A DNA stretch of 64,000 bases from Azospirillum sp. TSO22-1 (GTDB lineage Bacteria > Pseudomonadota > Alphaproteobacteria > Azospirillales > Azospirillaceae). The notes under the pieces are model-generated. The model saw nothing but the letters and a program-made list of their open reading frames with translations. It was not told the origin of the DNA and did no database searches. The position numbers were made by a program, and so were the translations under genes. The stretch covers positions 62,001 to 126,000 of the forward strand of contig NZ_LGQZ01000107.1 of the NCBI RefSeq assembly GCF_003116015.1. The letters run 5' to 3'. Of the stretch, positions 37,123 to 45,427 are shown piece by piece (positions within the stretch are counted from its first letter, which is position 1; each line of letters starts with the position of its first letter).

Positions 37123-38361
37123 ATGGCCACGCACGCCGCCCACCACGCGCCCCGCAAGGCGCCGCCCTCGATCAGTCCCGACCTGATGCCCATCCACGCC
37201 CTGATCGAGGCCGAGCAGGAGGCCTTCATCAAGGAGGAGGACGGGCTGAAGCGGGCGGGCTATTTCTGCTCCTACACGCCGCCGGAGCTGCTGAACGCCG
37301 CCGGGCTGCGCCACGCCCGCCTGTTCAAGGCGGGCACGCCGGCCATCGTCTCGAACGGGGAGCGCTACACCCAGAGCGTCTTCTGCGACTTCTCCAAGAG
37401 CTGCATCGGCGGCTTCGACAAGGACGCAGGCGACCCGTTCTACCTGGCGGTGGACAAGCTCTACAACTTCCACACCTGCGCCTCGATGAAGCGGGCGACC
37501 GAGGTGCTGGACAGCATGGTGCCGACCACCATGCTGAACCTGCCGCGGCTGCGCGGTGAGGAGTCGTCGCGCGCCTTCTTCCGCGACGAGATCGCGCATT
37601 TCCGGGACGACGTCGCCGACCTCGCCGGCCGGCCGGTCACCGAGGACGACGTGCGCGAGCAGATCGTGCTGTTCAACAAGGCGCGCCGCCTCATCCGCAA
37701 GTTCTCCGACCTGCGCAAGCGGCCGAAGCCGCCGCTCTCCGGGCGCGACTTCCTGGAGCTGGTGCGCGGCTTCTACTACCTGAAGCCGGACGCGCTGCTC
37801 GCCGCCTACGAGCCGCTGTACCGCAAGCTCAGCCGCTCGCGCGGCAAGGGCGACGGCCGTCCCCGCCTGATGATCTCGGGCAGCGAGATGGCCGACGGCG
37901 ACCGCCGCCTGGTCGAGCTGATCGAGGAGGACATCGGCGCCCACATCGTGGCCGAGGACCACTGCACCGGCCTGCGCCCGTTCACCTACACGGTGTGCGA
38001 GACCGGCGACCCGTTCCGCGCGCTGGCCGACGGCTACCTCGACCAGGCGCCGTGCGCCCGCATGAAGCCGATCGAGGACCCGCTCGACTTCTCCGGCCAA
38101 CTTGCCCAGGAGTACGCGGTGGACGGGGTGGTCTACGTCTACCTCAAGTTCTGCGCCTGCTACGGCGCCACGCGCAGCGCCTTCATCGGCCGCTTCCAGG
38201 AACTCGGCATCCCGGTGCTGGAGATCTCCAGCGACTACTCGCACAGCGACATCGGCCAGCTCAAGACGCGCGTCGAGGCCTTCATCGAGGTGCTCAACGA
38301 GAAGCGGTTCGACCGCCTGCTGGCGGCGCGCGCCGCCGAGGCCGAAGCAGCCGCCGATTGA
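37123..38361 (+). CDS. HgdB-like / double-cubane-type reductase subunit 1
   Basis: The protein has 412 residues and belongs to the 2-hydroxyacyl-CoA dehydratase / benzoyl-CoA reductase BcrB-BcrC (HGD-D) family. The opening GYFCSYTPPELLNAAG (Cys49) is the family hallmark. Further cysteines at 88, 94, 119, 281, 292, 311, 344 and 346 exceed the three needed for a single [4Fe-4S] cluster. That surplus fits a double-cubane [Fe8S9] cluster site, as described for the DCCP proteins, but it is not proof. It receives electrons from the ATPase activase 20 bp upstream. Acetyl-CoA-type dehydration is not required; DCCPs reduce small molecules. The substrate is unknown. Confidence 0.85.
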   Translation: MATHAAHHAPRKAPPSISPDLMPIHALIEAEQEAFIKEEDGLKRAGYFCSYTPPELLNAAGLRHARLFKAGTPAIVSNGERYTQSVFCDFSKSCIGGFDKDAGDPFYLAVDKLYNFHTCASMKRATEVLDSMVPTTMLNLPRLRGEESSRAFFRDEIAHFRDDVADLAGRPVTEDDVREQIVLFNKARRLIRKFSDLRKRPKPPLSGRDFLELVRGFYYLKPDALLAAYEPLYRKLSRSRGKGDGRPRLMISGSEMADGDRRLVELIEEDIGAHIVAEDHCTGLRPFTYTVCETGDPFRALADGYLDQAPCARMKPIEDPLDFSGQLAQEYAVDGVVYVYLKFCACYGATRSAFIGRFQELGIPVLEISSDYSHSDIGQLKTRVEAFIEVLNEKRFDRLLAARAAEAEAAAD

Positions 38362-38402
38362 CTGCGCGCCACCACACACCAGAGGAAAGGGAACACGACG
38401 CC

Positions 38403-39626
38403 ATGGGCATTGTGCGGACACAGGACAAGCACCTCCTCGACCCCGCCGTCCGGCCGCGGGGCTTCGGGCGGGAGACCTCGGAGGGGCTGCGCATCCTCGA
38501 CGAGCTGGCTGCCGGCTACACCTTCGACGCGCTGGAGAAGCTGGCGGCCGACGGGCAGTCGGTGATCTGGGGCGGGCAGAACTGGGATTCGCCGCTGGTC
38601 TACGCCTGCGACACCATCCCGGTGTCCTTCGAGCAGCTCTGGGCCGAGGAGAGCCGCGCCAGCGAAGCCATCGCCGAGGACCTGTTCCAGGTGCCGTCGG
38701 AGTTCTGCTCCATGGCCAAGGCGATGCTGGGCCGGCTGCACGTCGGCCGCGCCAAGTCGGTCAAGCGCATCCTGCACTTCGGCTCCGGCTGCGAGCCGAT
38801 CCACTCGATCCTCGAGCTGACCAAGCGCGACGGCTACGATGTGCAGACCATCGACACCGTCTCCGCCTTCAAGGCCCAGGACAAGCGCGACCACGCCATC
38901 CGCTTTCTGGTCACGGAACTGGAGCGTATCGCCGTCTGGCTGACCGGCAAGCCGGTGGACCACGACCGCGTGGCCGAGCAGATCCACCTGAAGAACACCG
39001 CGCTGCGCAAGGTGCACCGGGTGCTGGAGCTGCGCTCGCGCCATCCCTTCTACATCGCCGGCGAACAGACCAAGCGGATCTTCGTCGGTTCGCTGCACCA
39101 GTTCGGCAAGCCGCAGCGCTTCATCCAGGCGATGGACCTGCTGATCGAGGAGCTGGAAGCGATCGACGCGCTGGGGCCGGAGCCGCTGACCTACATCCCC
39201 ATCGTGCTGGCCGGCTCGGTCGGCAACGTCAAGCTGTTCGAGGCCATCGAGGAATCGAACGCCGGCATCGTCGGCTGGGTCTATTTCGGCTCGCACCCCT
39301 ATCGCGAGGATGTGCCGCCGCTGGAGGCCCTGGCCCACTTCGTGCTCGACGCGCAGAGCCGCGGCGACCTCGGCGAAGGCGTCGGTTCCTCGGTGGCTTA
39401 CCGCCGCAACCTGGTGGAGGAGGAGGTGCGCAAGACCGGGGCGCGGGGGGTCATCTCCTCCTCGGTCACCGGCTGCCCCTACGCCAGCCTGATGCAGCAG
39501 CTGGAGCGCGACCACTTCAAGAAGGTCGGCATCCCCATCGTCACCCTGGAGACCGACGTGCACAAGGAGCCCCCCACCGAGGAGCAGATCACGCGCGTCA
39601 AGGCCTTCATCGAGATGCTGGCGTAG
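38403..39626 (+). CDS. HgdB-like / 2-hydroxyacyl-CoA dehydratase family subunit 2
   Basis: The protein has 407 residues of the same HGD-D superfamily as the preceding gene but clearly divergent. It has only four clear cysteines: Cys69 (VYACDTIPV), Cys102 (EFCSMAK), Cys130 (SGCEPIH) and Cys358 (TGCPYAS). Three of them can hold a [4Fe-4S] cluster. It probably forms a heterodimer with 37123-38361 in the way HgdA/HgdB or BcrB/BcrC do. The gene is 41 bp downstream and in the same direction, and no thioesterase, CoA-ligase or hydratase genes lie nearby, so the substrate need not be a CoA ester. Confidence 0.85.
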   Translation: MGIVRTQDKHLLDPAVRPRGFGRETSEGLRILDELAAGYTFDALEKLAADGQSVIWGGQNWDSPLVYACDTIPVSFEQLWAEESRASEAIAEDLFQVPSEFCSMAKAMLGRLHVGRAKSVKRILHFGSGCEPIHSILELTKRDGYDVQTIDTVSAFKAQDKRDHAIRFLVTELERIAVWLTGKPVDHDRVAEQIHLKNTALRKVHRVLELRSRHPFYIAGEQTKRIFVGSLHQFGKPQRFIQAMDLLIEELEAIDALGPEPLTYIPIVLAGSVGNVKLFEAIEESNAGIVGWVYFGSHPYREDVPPLEALAHFVLDAQSRGDLGEGVGSSVAYRRNLVEEEVRKTGARGVISSSVTGCPYASLMQQLERDHFKKVGIPIVTLETDVHKEPPTEEQITRVKAFIEMLA

Positions 39627-39645
39627 AGGGCCGCTGCGCCGGCCG

Positions 39646-39683
39646 GCGGGGCGGGTCGGAGGGTGATTCCCCGCCCGCCCCGC
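39646..39683. terminator. GC hairpin after HgdB-like gene 2
   Basis: GCGGGGCGGG (39646-39655) is complementary to CCCGCCCCGC (39674-39683) with an 18-base loop. It lies between 39626 and the modD-like start at 39736. It has no clear U-tract, so it may only attenuate read-through. Confidence 0.3.
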
Positions 39684-39735
39684 TTCGCGTTCTTCCCGAT
39701 CCCCACCGCCCGATCCCCACCGAAAGCTCCCGCCC

Positions 39736-40587
39736 GTGTACCGCATCCCCGACGCCGAGATCGACCGCCTGCTCGGCGACGACGCCCCCTACGGCGACCT
39801 GACCACGCACACGCTGGGCATCGGCGCCGCTGCCGGCAGCATGGTGTTCACCGCCCGCGCTCCGCTCGTCGCCGGCGCCACCGAGGAGGCGGCTCGCATC
39901 GTCGAGCGCGCCGGCGGGCGGATCGACCGGCTGCGCCCCAGCGGCTCCGCCGTCGTGGCTGGCGAGGTGCTGCTGGCGGCGCACGGGACGGCGGCGGCGC
40001 TGCTGGTCTCCTGGAAGGTGGCGCAGACGCTGGTCGAGTACGCCTCGGGCATCGCCACCGCGGCCCGGCGGATCGTCGACGCGGCGCGCGCCGTCAACCC
40101 GGCGGTGATGGTCGCCTGCACCCGCAAGAACTTCCCCGGCACCAAGGCGCTGGCGGTAAGGGCGGTGTTGGCCGGCGGAGCGTCGCTGCACCGGCTCGGC
40201 CTGTCCGAGACCGTGCTGCTGTTTCCCGAGCACCGCGCCTTCCTGCCCGGCGGCTCGCTGGCCCTCGGCGTCGGGCGGCTCAAGGCCGCCAACCCCGAGC
40301 GCACCATCGTGGTCGAGGTCAACACCCTAGCCGAGGCGCTCGCCGCGGCTGAGGCCGGCGCCGATGTGATCCAGTTGGAGAAGTTCGCGCCCGCCGCGGT
40401 GGCGGAGGCGGTGCGCGCCCTGTCCGACGCTCCGGTGAAGGTCGCGGCGGCGGGCGGCGTCAACGCCGGCAACGCCGCCGAATACGCTGCGACCGGCGCC
40501 CACGTGCTGGTGACCTCGGCGCCCTACGCGGCCCCGCCACAGGACGTCAAGGTGGCGATCGGCCCGGAGGGCGCCGCCCTCGGCTGA
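39736..40587 (+). CDS. modD: ModD-like nicotinate-nucleotide pyrophosphorylase family protein
   Basis: The protein has 283 residues from GTG at 39736. It has the quinolinate phosphoribosyltransferase (NadC) fold: GDLTTHTLGIG at the N-terminus, TRKNFPGTKALAVRAVLAGG for phosphoribosyl pyrophosphate binding, and VIQLEKFAP. The opening MYRIPDAEIDRLLGDDAPYGDLTT is the ModD pattern, a NadC paralogue found with molybdenum-related genes. Its true reaction is not established. It lies between HgdB-like genes and the DUF1847 gene, so it may support the metal cluster of that enzyme. It is not needed for NAD synthesis itself if a nadC lies elsewhere. Confidence 0.82.
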   Translation: MYRIPDAEIDRLLGDDAPYGDLTTHTLGIGAAAGSMVFTARAPLVAGATEEAARIVERAGGRIDRLRPSGSAVVAGEVLLAAHGTAAALLVSWKVAQTLVEYASGIATAARRIVDAARAVNPAVMVACTRKNFPGTKALAVRAVLAGGASLHRLGLSETVLLFPEHRAFLPGGSLALGVGRLKAANPERTIVVEVNTLAEALAAAEAGADVIQLEKFAPAAVAEAVRALSDAPVKVAAAGGVNAGNAAEYAATGAHVLVTSAPYAAPPQDVKVAIGPEGAALG

Positions 40588-40731
40588 GGCGGTTCCGGCC
40601 GCCCGCCGGATTTGCCCACTTCATGCTCGTTTTATATTGGCGAAATATCTATAAAATAAGTAGTGATATAGTACCCCCGGTGGGCGCGCCGCCTGTCCGC
40701 GCCCCGGCCTTCCACGAACCCGAGGACCAGA

Positions 40732-41403
40732 ATGTCGGACACCTCCGCCGAGCCGCAGCTCACCTGCTCCGACTGCGCGCAGCTCAACTGCAACCGCCGG
40801 GAAACCCGGTTTCCCACCTTTTGCCTGACCGAAAGCGTCGATCCCGGGCAGCTGGAAAACGCGGTCGACCTCTACCGGGGGGACGGCCTAGACGCCCGCA
40901 TCGCGCGCGCCGCCGCCGAGGTCGAGGGGCTGTACTACGGCAAGCTGACGCGGGTCGAGGAGACCGTCGCCTTCGCCCGCCGCATCGGCGCCCGGAAGAT
41001 CGGCATCGCCAGCTGCGTCGGCCTGATCAACGAGACCAAGGTCTTCGCCCAGGTGCTGAAGCTGGCCGGGCTGGAGCCCTTCACGGTGGCCTGCAAGATC
41101 GGCTCGACCGACAAGAACGAGATCGGCATCCCGGACGAGCTGAAGATCCGCCGCGGCGGCTTCGAGGCGATGTGCAACCCGGCCCTCCAGGCCACGCTGA
41201 TGAACGAGGAGAAGACCGACCTGAACGTCATCGTCGGCCTGTGCGCCGGCCACGATTCGCTGTTCATCCGCCATTCCGAGGCGCCGGTGACGGTGCTGAT
41301 CGTCAAGGACCGCGTGCTCTGCCACAACCCGGTGGCGGCGCTCCACACGGTCAAGTCCTACACCAGCCGCCTGCTCGACAAGGCCCACATCGACAGCCTC
41401 TAG
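40732..41403 (+). CDS. DUF1847 domain, Cys-rich metal-binding protein
   Basis: The protein has 223 residues. The N-terminus has CSDCAQLNC (Cys12, Cys15, Cys20) and Cys31 in FPTFCLTE, a likely zinc or Fe-S site. Further cysteines sit in IASCVGLI, EAMCNPALQ, VGLCAGHDSLF and VLCHNPV. The DUF1847 family is annotated as a metal-binding protein, and I do not know a function. Its AT-rich upstream region (40600-40731) suggests its own promoter, including TTTATATTGG and TATCTATAAAATAAG. Its stop TAG overlaps that of the convergent permease on a CTAG. It likely works with the HgdB-like system. Confidence 0.8.
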   Translation: MSDTSAEPQLTCSDCAQLNCNRRETRFPTFCLTESVDPGQLENAVDLYRGDGLDARIARAAAEVEGLYYGKLTRVEETVAFARRIGARKIGIASCVGLINETKVFAQVLKLAGLEPFTVACKIGSTDKNEIGIPDELKIRRGGFEAMCNPALQATLMNEEKTDLNVIVGLCAGHDSLFIRHSEAPVTVLIVKDRVLCHNPVAALHTVKSYTSRLLDKAHIDSL

Positions 41404-42464
41404 CGCCGCCGCTCCGGGTTCAGGCGGCGCTCCAGCCACAGGCCGTAGTGCGAGGCGGCGGCGCACACCACGAAGTAGACGGCGGCGACGAAGCTGTACG
41501 CCTCGTCGTGGAAGCCCAGCCATTCGCTGTCGAGCGTCGCCGCCCGCGTCGTGTTGAGCAGGTCGAAGACGCCGATCACCGCCACCAGGCTGGTGTCCTG
41601 GAAGAAGCCGATGGCGATGGTGACCAGCGACGGGATCGCCATCTTCAGCCCCTGCGGCAGCACGACGAGGAGCAGCACCAGGGTCGGCCGCAGGCCCAGC
41701 GACAGCGCCGCCTCGGCCTGCCCGCGCGGCACCGCCTGGAGGGCGGCGCGCACCGCCTCGGCAATGTAGGCGGCGGCGAACAGCGTCATCCCGGCGCCGG
41801 CGCGCAGCAGTTTGTCGACGCTGATGCCGCCCGGCAGCATCAGCGGGAACACCAGCGAGGCGACGTAGAGGATGACGATCAGCGGCAGACCGCGCACCGT
41901 CTCGATGACCACCGTCGCCAGCAGCCGCGGCGTGCGCCGCCGCGACCGCCGCGCCAGCGCCAGCGCGACGCCGAGCGGAAAGCCCGCCACCAGCCCGCCG
42001 GCGGTCAGCAGCAGGGTCAGCGGCAGCCCGCCCCACAGCCGCGAGGCCACCGGCTCCAGCCCTCCCCCGCCGCCCAGCAGCCACAGGGTGGCGGCCAGCC
42101 CCGCCGCCCAGGCGCCGAGCAGCCAGGGCCGCCACAGCCGCGGGTGGGCGCTGAGCAGCACCAGCCCGCCGAGCAGCCCGGCCGCGGCGACGGCCCGCCA
42201 CGCCGCGGCCGGCGGATAGAGCCCGACCAGGATGAATCGCAGCTTGGCGGCGATGAAGGCCCAGCAGGCGCCCGCGGCGCCGCGGCAGGCCGACGGCGGA
42301 CCGCTCCACACCGCGTCGAGCACGGCCCAGCGCAGCAGCGGCGGCAGCGCCAGCGCCAGCAGGCCGAGCGCCGCCGCCGTCAGCGCCGCGTTCAGCGGCG
42401 TGCCGACGCAGCGGCGCAGCCACGCCCGCCCGCCGCCCAGATGGGCCAGGCGGACCGCCGTCAC
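41400..42464 (-). CDS. polar amino acid ABC transporter permease (AapM-like)
   Basis: The protein has 354 residues from GTG at 42464, in a GTGA overlap with the other permease. The N-terminal half has four hydrophobic helices; the C-terminal HisM/GlnP-type domain has RTPRLLATVVIETVRGLPLIVILY and the EAA-like loop GQAEAALSLGLRP...LPQGLKMAIPS. It forms the permease heterodimer of a general L-amino-acid type importer with 42461-43570. No ATPase (AapP/GlnQ-type) gene is adjacent, so it must be elsewhere or shared. Confidence 0.88.
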   Translation of the reverse strand: MTAVRLAHLGGGRAWLRRCVGTPLNAALTAAALGLLALALPPLLRWAVLDAVWSGPPSACRGAAGACWAFIAAKLRFILVGLYPPAAAWRAVAAAGLLGGLVLLSAHPRLWRPWLLGAWAAGLAATLWLLGGGGGLEPVASRLWGGLPLTLLLTAGGLVAGFPLGVALALARRSRRRTPRLLATVVIETVRGLPLIVILYVASLVFPLMLPGGISVDKLLRAGAGMTLFAAAYIAEAVRAALQAVPRGQAEAALSLGLRPTLVLLLVVLPQGLKMAIPSLVTIAIGFFQDTSLVAVIGVFDLLNTTRAATLDSEWLGFHDEAYSFVAAVYFVVCAAASHYGLWLERRLNPERRR

Positions 42465-43570
42465 CGCTCGCCCCGCCGCAGCAGGCGGGCGTTGTAGGCG
42501 TTCAGCGCGCTTGAAGTGGCGAGGTTGAGCGCCAGGAACAGGCCGGCCAGCAGCGCCATCACCTCGATCTCCTGCCCGGTTTGGCTGCCGATGGTGCCGA
42601 GCACGCTCACCACGTCGGGAAAGCCGATGGCGACGGCGAGGCTCGACCCCTTGGTCAGGTTGAGGGCGGTGGAGGCGAGCAACGGCACCATGGCCCGCAA
42701 CGCCTGCGGCAGCACCACCAGATGCAGCGTCCGCGCCCGCGTCAGGCCCAGCGCCTGCGCCGCCTCCCACTGGCCGGCCGGCACGCCGAGCACGGCGCCG
42801 CGCACGATCTCCGACACGCCGGCGGCGTGGTGCAGCACCAGCCCGGCCAGCAGCGCGGTGAACTCCGGCGACACGGTGGCGCCGCCGACGAAGTTGAAGC
42901 CCTTCAGCCGCGGCACCCGCCACTCTGGCGGGGCGAGCGCCAGGGCCGCGGCGAACCCGGCCGCCGCCAGCAGCCGGGCCGGGGTGACCAGCCGCGCCGG
43001 CAGCACCCGCCGCCCGGCCAGCAGCAGGACGAGCAGCAGGCCGCCGGCCCACAGCGGCGCCGCGCCCGGCACCGGGTAGGGCAGGACCAGCCCGCGGTTG
43101 GACAGGAAGACGCCGGGCAGCGGCTCGGCGGCGGCGCGCACCGGCGGCAGGGCGTGGATGACCGCGCTCCAGAACAGCAACTGCAGCAGCAGCGGCGTGT
43201 TGCGCATCAGCTCGACGTAGGCGCGCACCAGCGCCTCGACGATGGGGTTGTCCGACAGCCGCAGCGCCCCCAGCAGAAAGCCGAGCACGCCGGCCAGCAC
43301 ACAGCCCAGCACCGCCACCGCCACCGTGTTGAGCAGGCCGGCGAGGATGGCGCGGGCGTAGCTGTGCGCCGGCTCGAAGGCCAACAGCGTGTCGTCGAGG
43401 GCGAACCCCGCCGGCCGGCCGAGGAAGCCGAAGCCGAGCGCGATCCCCTGGCGGTCGAGGTTGTCCAGCGTGTTGCGGGCGAGCCACCAGACGAGCGCCG
43501 CCATGCACAGGAAGCCGACCGCCGAGACCAGCGGCTCCTGCGCTGCGCCGCCCGTCCGCCCCGTCGTCAT
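42461..43570 (-). CDS. polar amino acid ABC transporter permease (AapQ-like)
   Basis: The protein has 369 residues with helices at the N-terminus (about 15-35), 75-105 and in the C-terminal half. The HisM/GlnP-type domain has VEALVRAYVELMRNTPLLLQL and the EAA loop GQWEAAQALGLTRARTL...LPQALRAMVPL. It lies 13 bp after the binding-protein gene and 4 bp overlapping with the second permease gene. This is the AapJQM order, without P. Confidence 0.9.
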   Translation of the reverse strand: MTTGRTGGAAQEPLVSAVGFLCMAALVWWLARNTLDNLDRQGIALGFGFLGRPAGFALDDTLLAFEPAHSYARAILAGLLNTVAVAVLGCVLAGVLGFLLGALRLSDNPIVEALVRAYVELMRNTPLLLQLLFWSAVIHALPPVRAAAEPLPGVFLSNRGLVLPYPVPGAAPLWAGGLLLVLLLAGRRVLPARLVTPARLLAAAGFAAALALAPPEWRVPRLKGFNFVGGATVSPEFTALLAGLVLHHAAGVSEIVRGAVLGVPAGQWEAAQALGLTRARTLHLVVLPQALRAMVPLLASTALNLTKGSSLAVAIGFPDVVSVLGTIGSQTGQEIEVMALLAGLFLALNLATSSALNAYNARLLRRGER

Positions 43571-43583
43571 GGCGCCCTGCGGC

Positions 43584-44615
43584 TCAACGGAACGGCGGGG
43601 AGACGATCAGGCCGCCGCGCTGCACCAACTCGTTCGGGCCGCGGGCGAACTTGAGCGGCGAGTCCTTGCCGTAGTTGCGCTCGAAGATCTCGCCGTAATT
43701 GCCAACCGCCTTGACGATGTTGTAGGCCCAGCGGGGATCGAGCCTGATCGCCTCGCCGATGCCGGGGTCGATGCCGAGGAAGCGGCGGACCGACGGGTCG
43801 GGGCTGCCGGCGAAGCCGTCCACGGTGTCCCTGGCGATCCCGAACTCCTCGGCCTGGATGGTCGCCCAGATCGTCCAGTTGACGATCTCCTGCCACTGAT
43901 CATCGCCGAAGCGCACCGCGGGGGCGATCGGCTCCTTCGAGATGCGCTCGGGCAGCAAGACGTAGTCGTCCGGCTTGGGCAGTTGCGAGCGGGTGATGGC
44001 CAGCGCCGAGGCGTCCTGGGTCAGCACGTCGCAGCGGCCGGCGGTGAACGCCGCCAGGACCTCGCGGAACTCCTCGGCGACCACCGGCTTGTAGCTGATC
44101 TTGTTCAGCCGGAAGAAGTCGGTGACGTTCAGCTCGGTCGTGGTGCCGGGCATGGTGCAGACGGTGGCGCCGTCCAGCTCCGTCGCCTTCGCCACCTTCA
44201 GCGCCTTCGGCACAAGGAAGCCCTGGCCGTCGTGCAGGACGATCGGCCCGAAATGCAGGCCGAGCTGCAGGGCGCGGGTGACCGTCTGCGTCACGCCGGC
44301 GATCAGCACATCCACCTCGCCGGACTGGATGGCGGTGAAGCGCTGCTGGCGGGTGGTGGCGACGAACTCCACCTTGCGCGGGTCGTTGAACAGCGCCGCC
44401 GCGATGGCGCGGCAGAAGTCGGCGTTGAAGCCGCGCCACTCGCCGTTGGCGTCGGGCGCCGATCCGCCGGGCGAGTTGAGCACGCCGCACTTCACCGTGC
44501 TCCGCGCCTTCACCGCGTCGAGGGTCGGGCCGGCCTGGGCGGTGCCGGCGATCAGCGCCAGCGCGGCGGCGAACGGGGCGAGGAGACGGAGGGAAACGGG
44601 CTTGCGGTCGGGCAT
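43584..44615 (-). CDS. polar amino acid ABC substrate-binding protein (AapJ-like)
   Basis: The protein has 343 residues with a Sec signal ending near GTAQAG (residue 28). The body is a type-3 solute-binding protein (VKCGVLNSPGGSAPDANGEWRGFNADFCRAIAAAL) like AapJ/BztA, which bind amino acids broadly. It begins the permease operon and is divergent from the cysteine dioxygenase gene. The neighbourhood (cysteine dioxygenase, rhodanese, MetC) makes a sulfur amino acid such as cystine or cysteine a plausible ligand. Confidence 0.9.
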   Translation of the reverse strand: MPDRKPVSLRLLAPFAAALALIAGTAQAGPTLDAVKARSTVKCGVLNSPGGSAPDANGEWRGFNADFCRAIAAALFNDPRKVEFVATTRQQRFTAIQSGEVDVLIAGVTQTVTRALQLGLHFGPIVLHDGQGFLVPKALKVAKATELDGATVCTMPGTTTELNVTDFFRLNKISYKPVVAEEFREVLAAFTAGRCDVLTQDASALAITRSQLPKPDDYVLLPERISKEPIAPAVRFGDDQWQEIVNWTIWATIQAEEFGIARDTVDGFAGSPDPSVRRFLGIDPGIGEAIRLDPRWAYNIVKAVGNYGEIFERNYGKDSPLKFARGPNELVQRGGLIVSPPFR

Positions 44616-44788
44616 GGCGGATTCCGTCGGTGGCCGGGCTTGGGTGCGGTCGGGGCTCAGCTTCCGGACGAAGCGCGGGTCCTGTCAACCAGAATCATAC
44701 TTTTAAAATAGACTATTGATGCTCTTGGACGGTGTTTGTATGTGTAATTAAGGCGAACCGTCTCCCATCCCACAGCCGAGGACCGATC
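44616..44788. promoter_or_regulatory. divergent promoter region, AapJ-like and cysteine dioxygenase genes
   Basis: The AT-rich middle of this spacer holds the 18-bp element in reverse orientation. It lies about 86 bp from the transporter start at 44615 and 71 bp from the dioxygenase start at 44789, so both operons could be controlled from it. Confidence 0.45.
44701..44718 (-). promoter_or_regulatory. 18-bp element CAATAGTCTATTTTAAAA, copy 2
   Basis: On the minus strand these 18 bases are identical to 27335-27352. It lies in the divergent spacer of the amino-acid transporter and cysteine dioxygenase genes. The core AATAGTCTATT is palindromic about one base. Confidence 0.5.
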
Positions 44789-45409
44789 ATGGCCACCCGC
44801 GACGTCCCGCTCCCGACCGCCGAATCCGCAACCGCGCGCACCTGTGCCCGCGCCGTCGATGAGGCGCTGGGCGCCGCCAGGTCGGCCCTTGCCGGGCGAG
44901 TCGACCGGGACTCGCTGGACGAGGCCCTCGGCGCGCTGCGGGCGCTCGCCGCCAGGACGGAGCTGTGGCGGCCCGACGACTTCCCGGTGCCGGACGACGG
45001 CGGCCTGCAGGCCCGCTACCTGATCCGCGAGGACGCCGACCGCGGCTTCGCGCTCTACCTGAACGTCATGCTGCCGGGGAAGCACACCGGGGCGCACAAC
45101 CACACCACCTGGGCCTGCATCGCCGCCGTCGAGGGGGTCGAGCACAACCATCTCTACCGCCGCACCGACGACGGCAGCCGCGAGGGTTTCGCCACGCTGG
45201 AGCTGGCGGAGACTCGGGCCATCGGGCCGGGAAACGGGATCGCCCTGCTGCCCGACGATATCCACGCGGTGGAGATCCGCGGCGAGGCGCCGATCCGCCA
45301 CCTCCACCTCTACGGCCGCGCGCTGGAGACGCTGACGGAGCGCTTGCAATTCGACCTCGCGGCCGGCACCTGTGGGCGCAAGCCGATCGGTGTCGAGACC
45401 CGCCGCTGA
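44789..45409 (+). CDS. cysteine dioxygenase-type thiol dioxygenase
   Basis: The protein has 206 residues with a cupin core. Iron ligands are His103 and His105 in [16 protein letters not shown] and His159 in DDIHAVEI. It converts L-cysteine to cysteine sulfinate, or in some bacteria 3-mercaptopropionate to its sulfinate; the sequence alone does not separate these. I use ATG 44789. The rhodanese gene follows 18 bp downstream, and a MetC-like gene ends the operon. It is divergent from the AapJ-like importer, supporting uptake followed by oxidation of a sulfur amino acid. Confidence 0.88.
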   Translation: MATRDVPLPTAESATARTCARAVDEALGAARSALAGRVDRDSLDEALGALRALAARTELWRPDDFPVPDDGGLQARYLIREDADRGFALYLNVMLPGKHTGAHNHTTWACIAAVEGVEHNHLYRRTDDGSREGFATLELAETRAIGPGNGIALLPDDIHAVEIRGEAPIRHLHLYGRALETLTERLQFDLAAGTCGRKPIGVETRR

Positions 45410-45427
45410 CCGAAGGACACGCCCGCG

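Noticed and set aside
36059-39626. Benzoyl-CoA reductase (BcrABCD/BadDEFG).
   Set aside because: Only one activase subunit and two HgdB-like proteins are present, with no aromatic CoA ligase or ring-cleavage genes, so aromatic degradation is unlikely.
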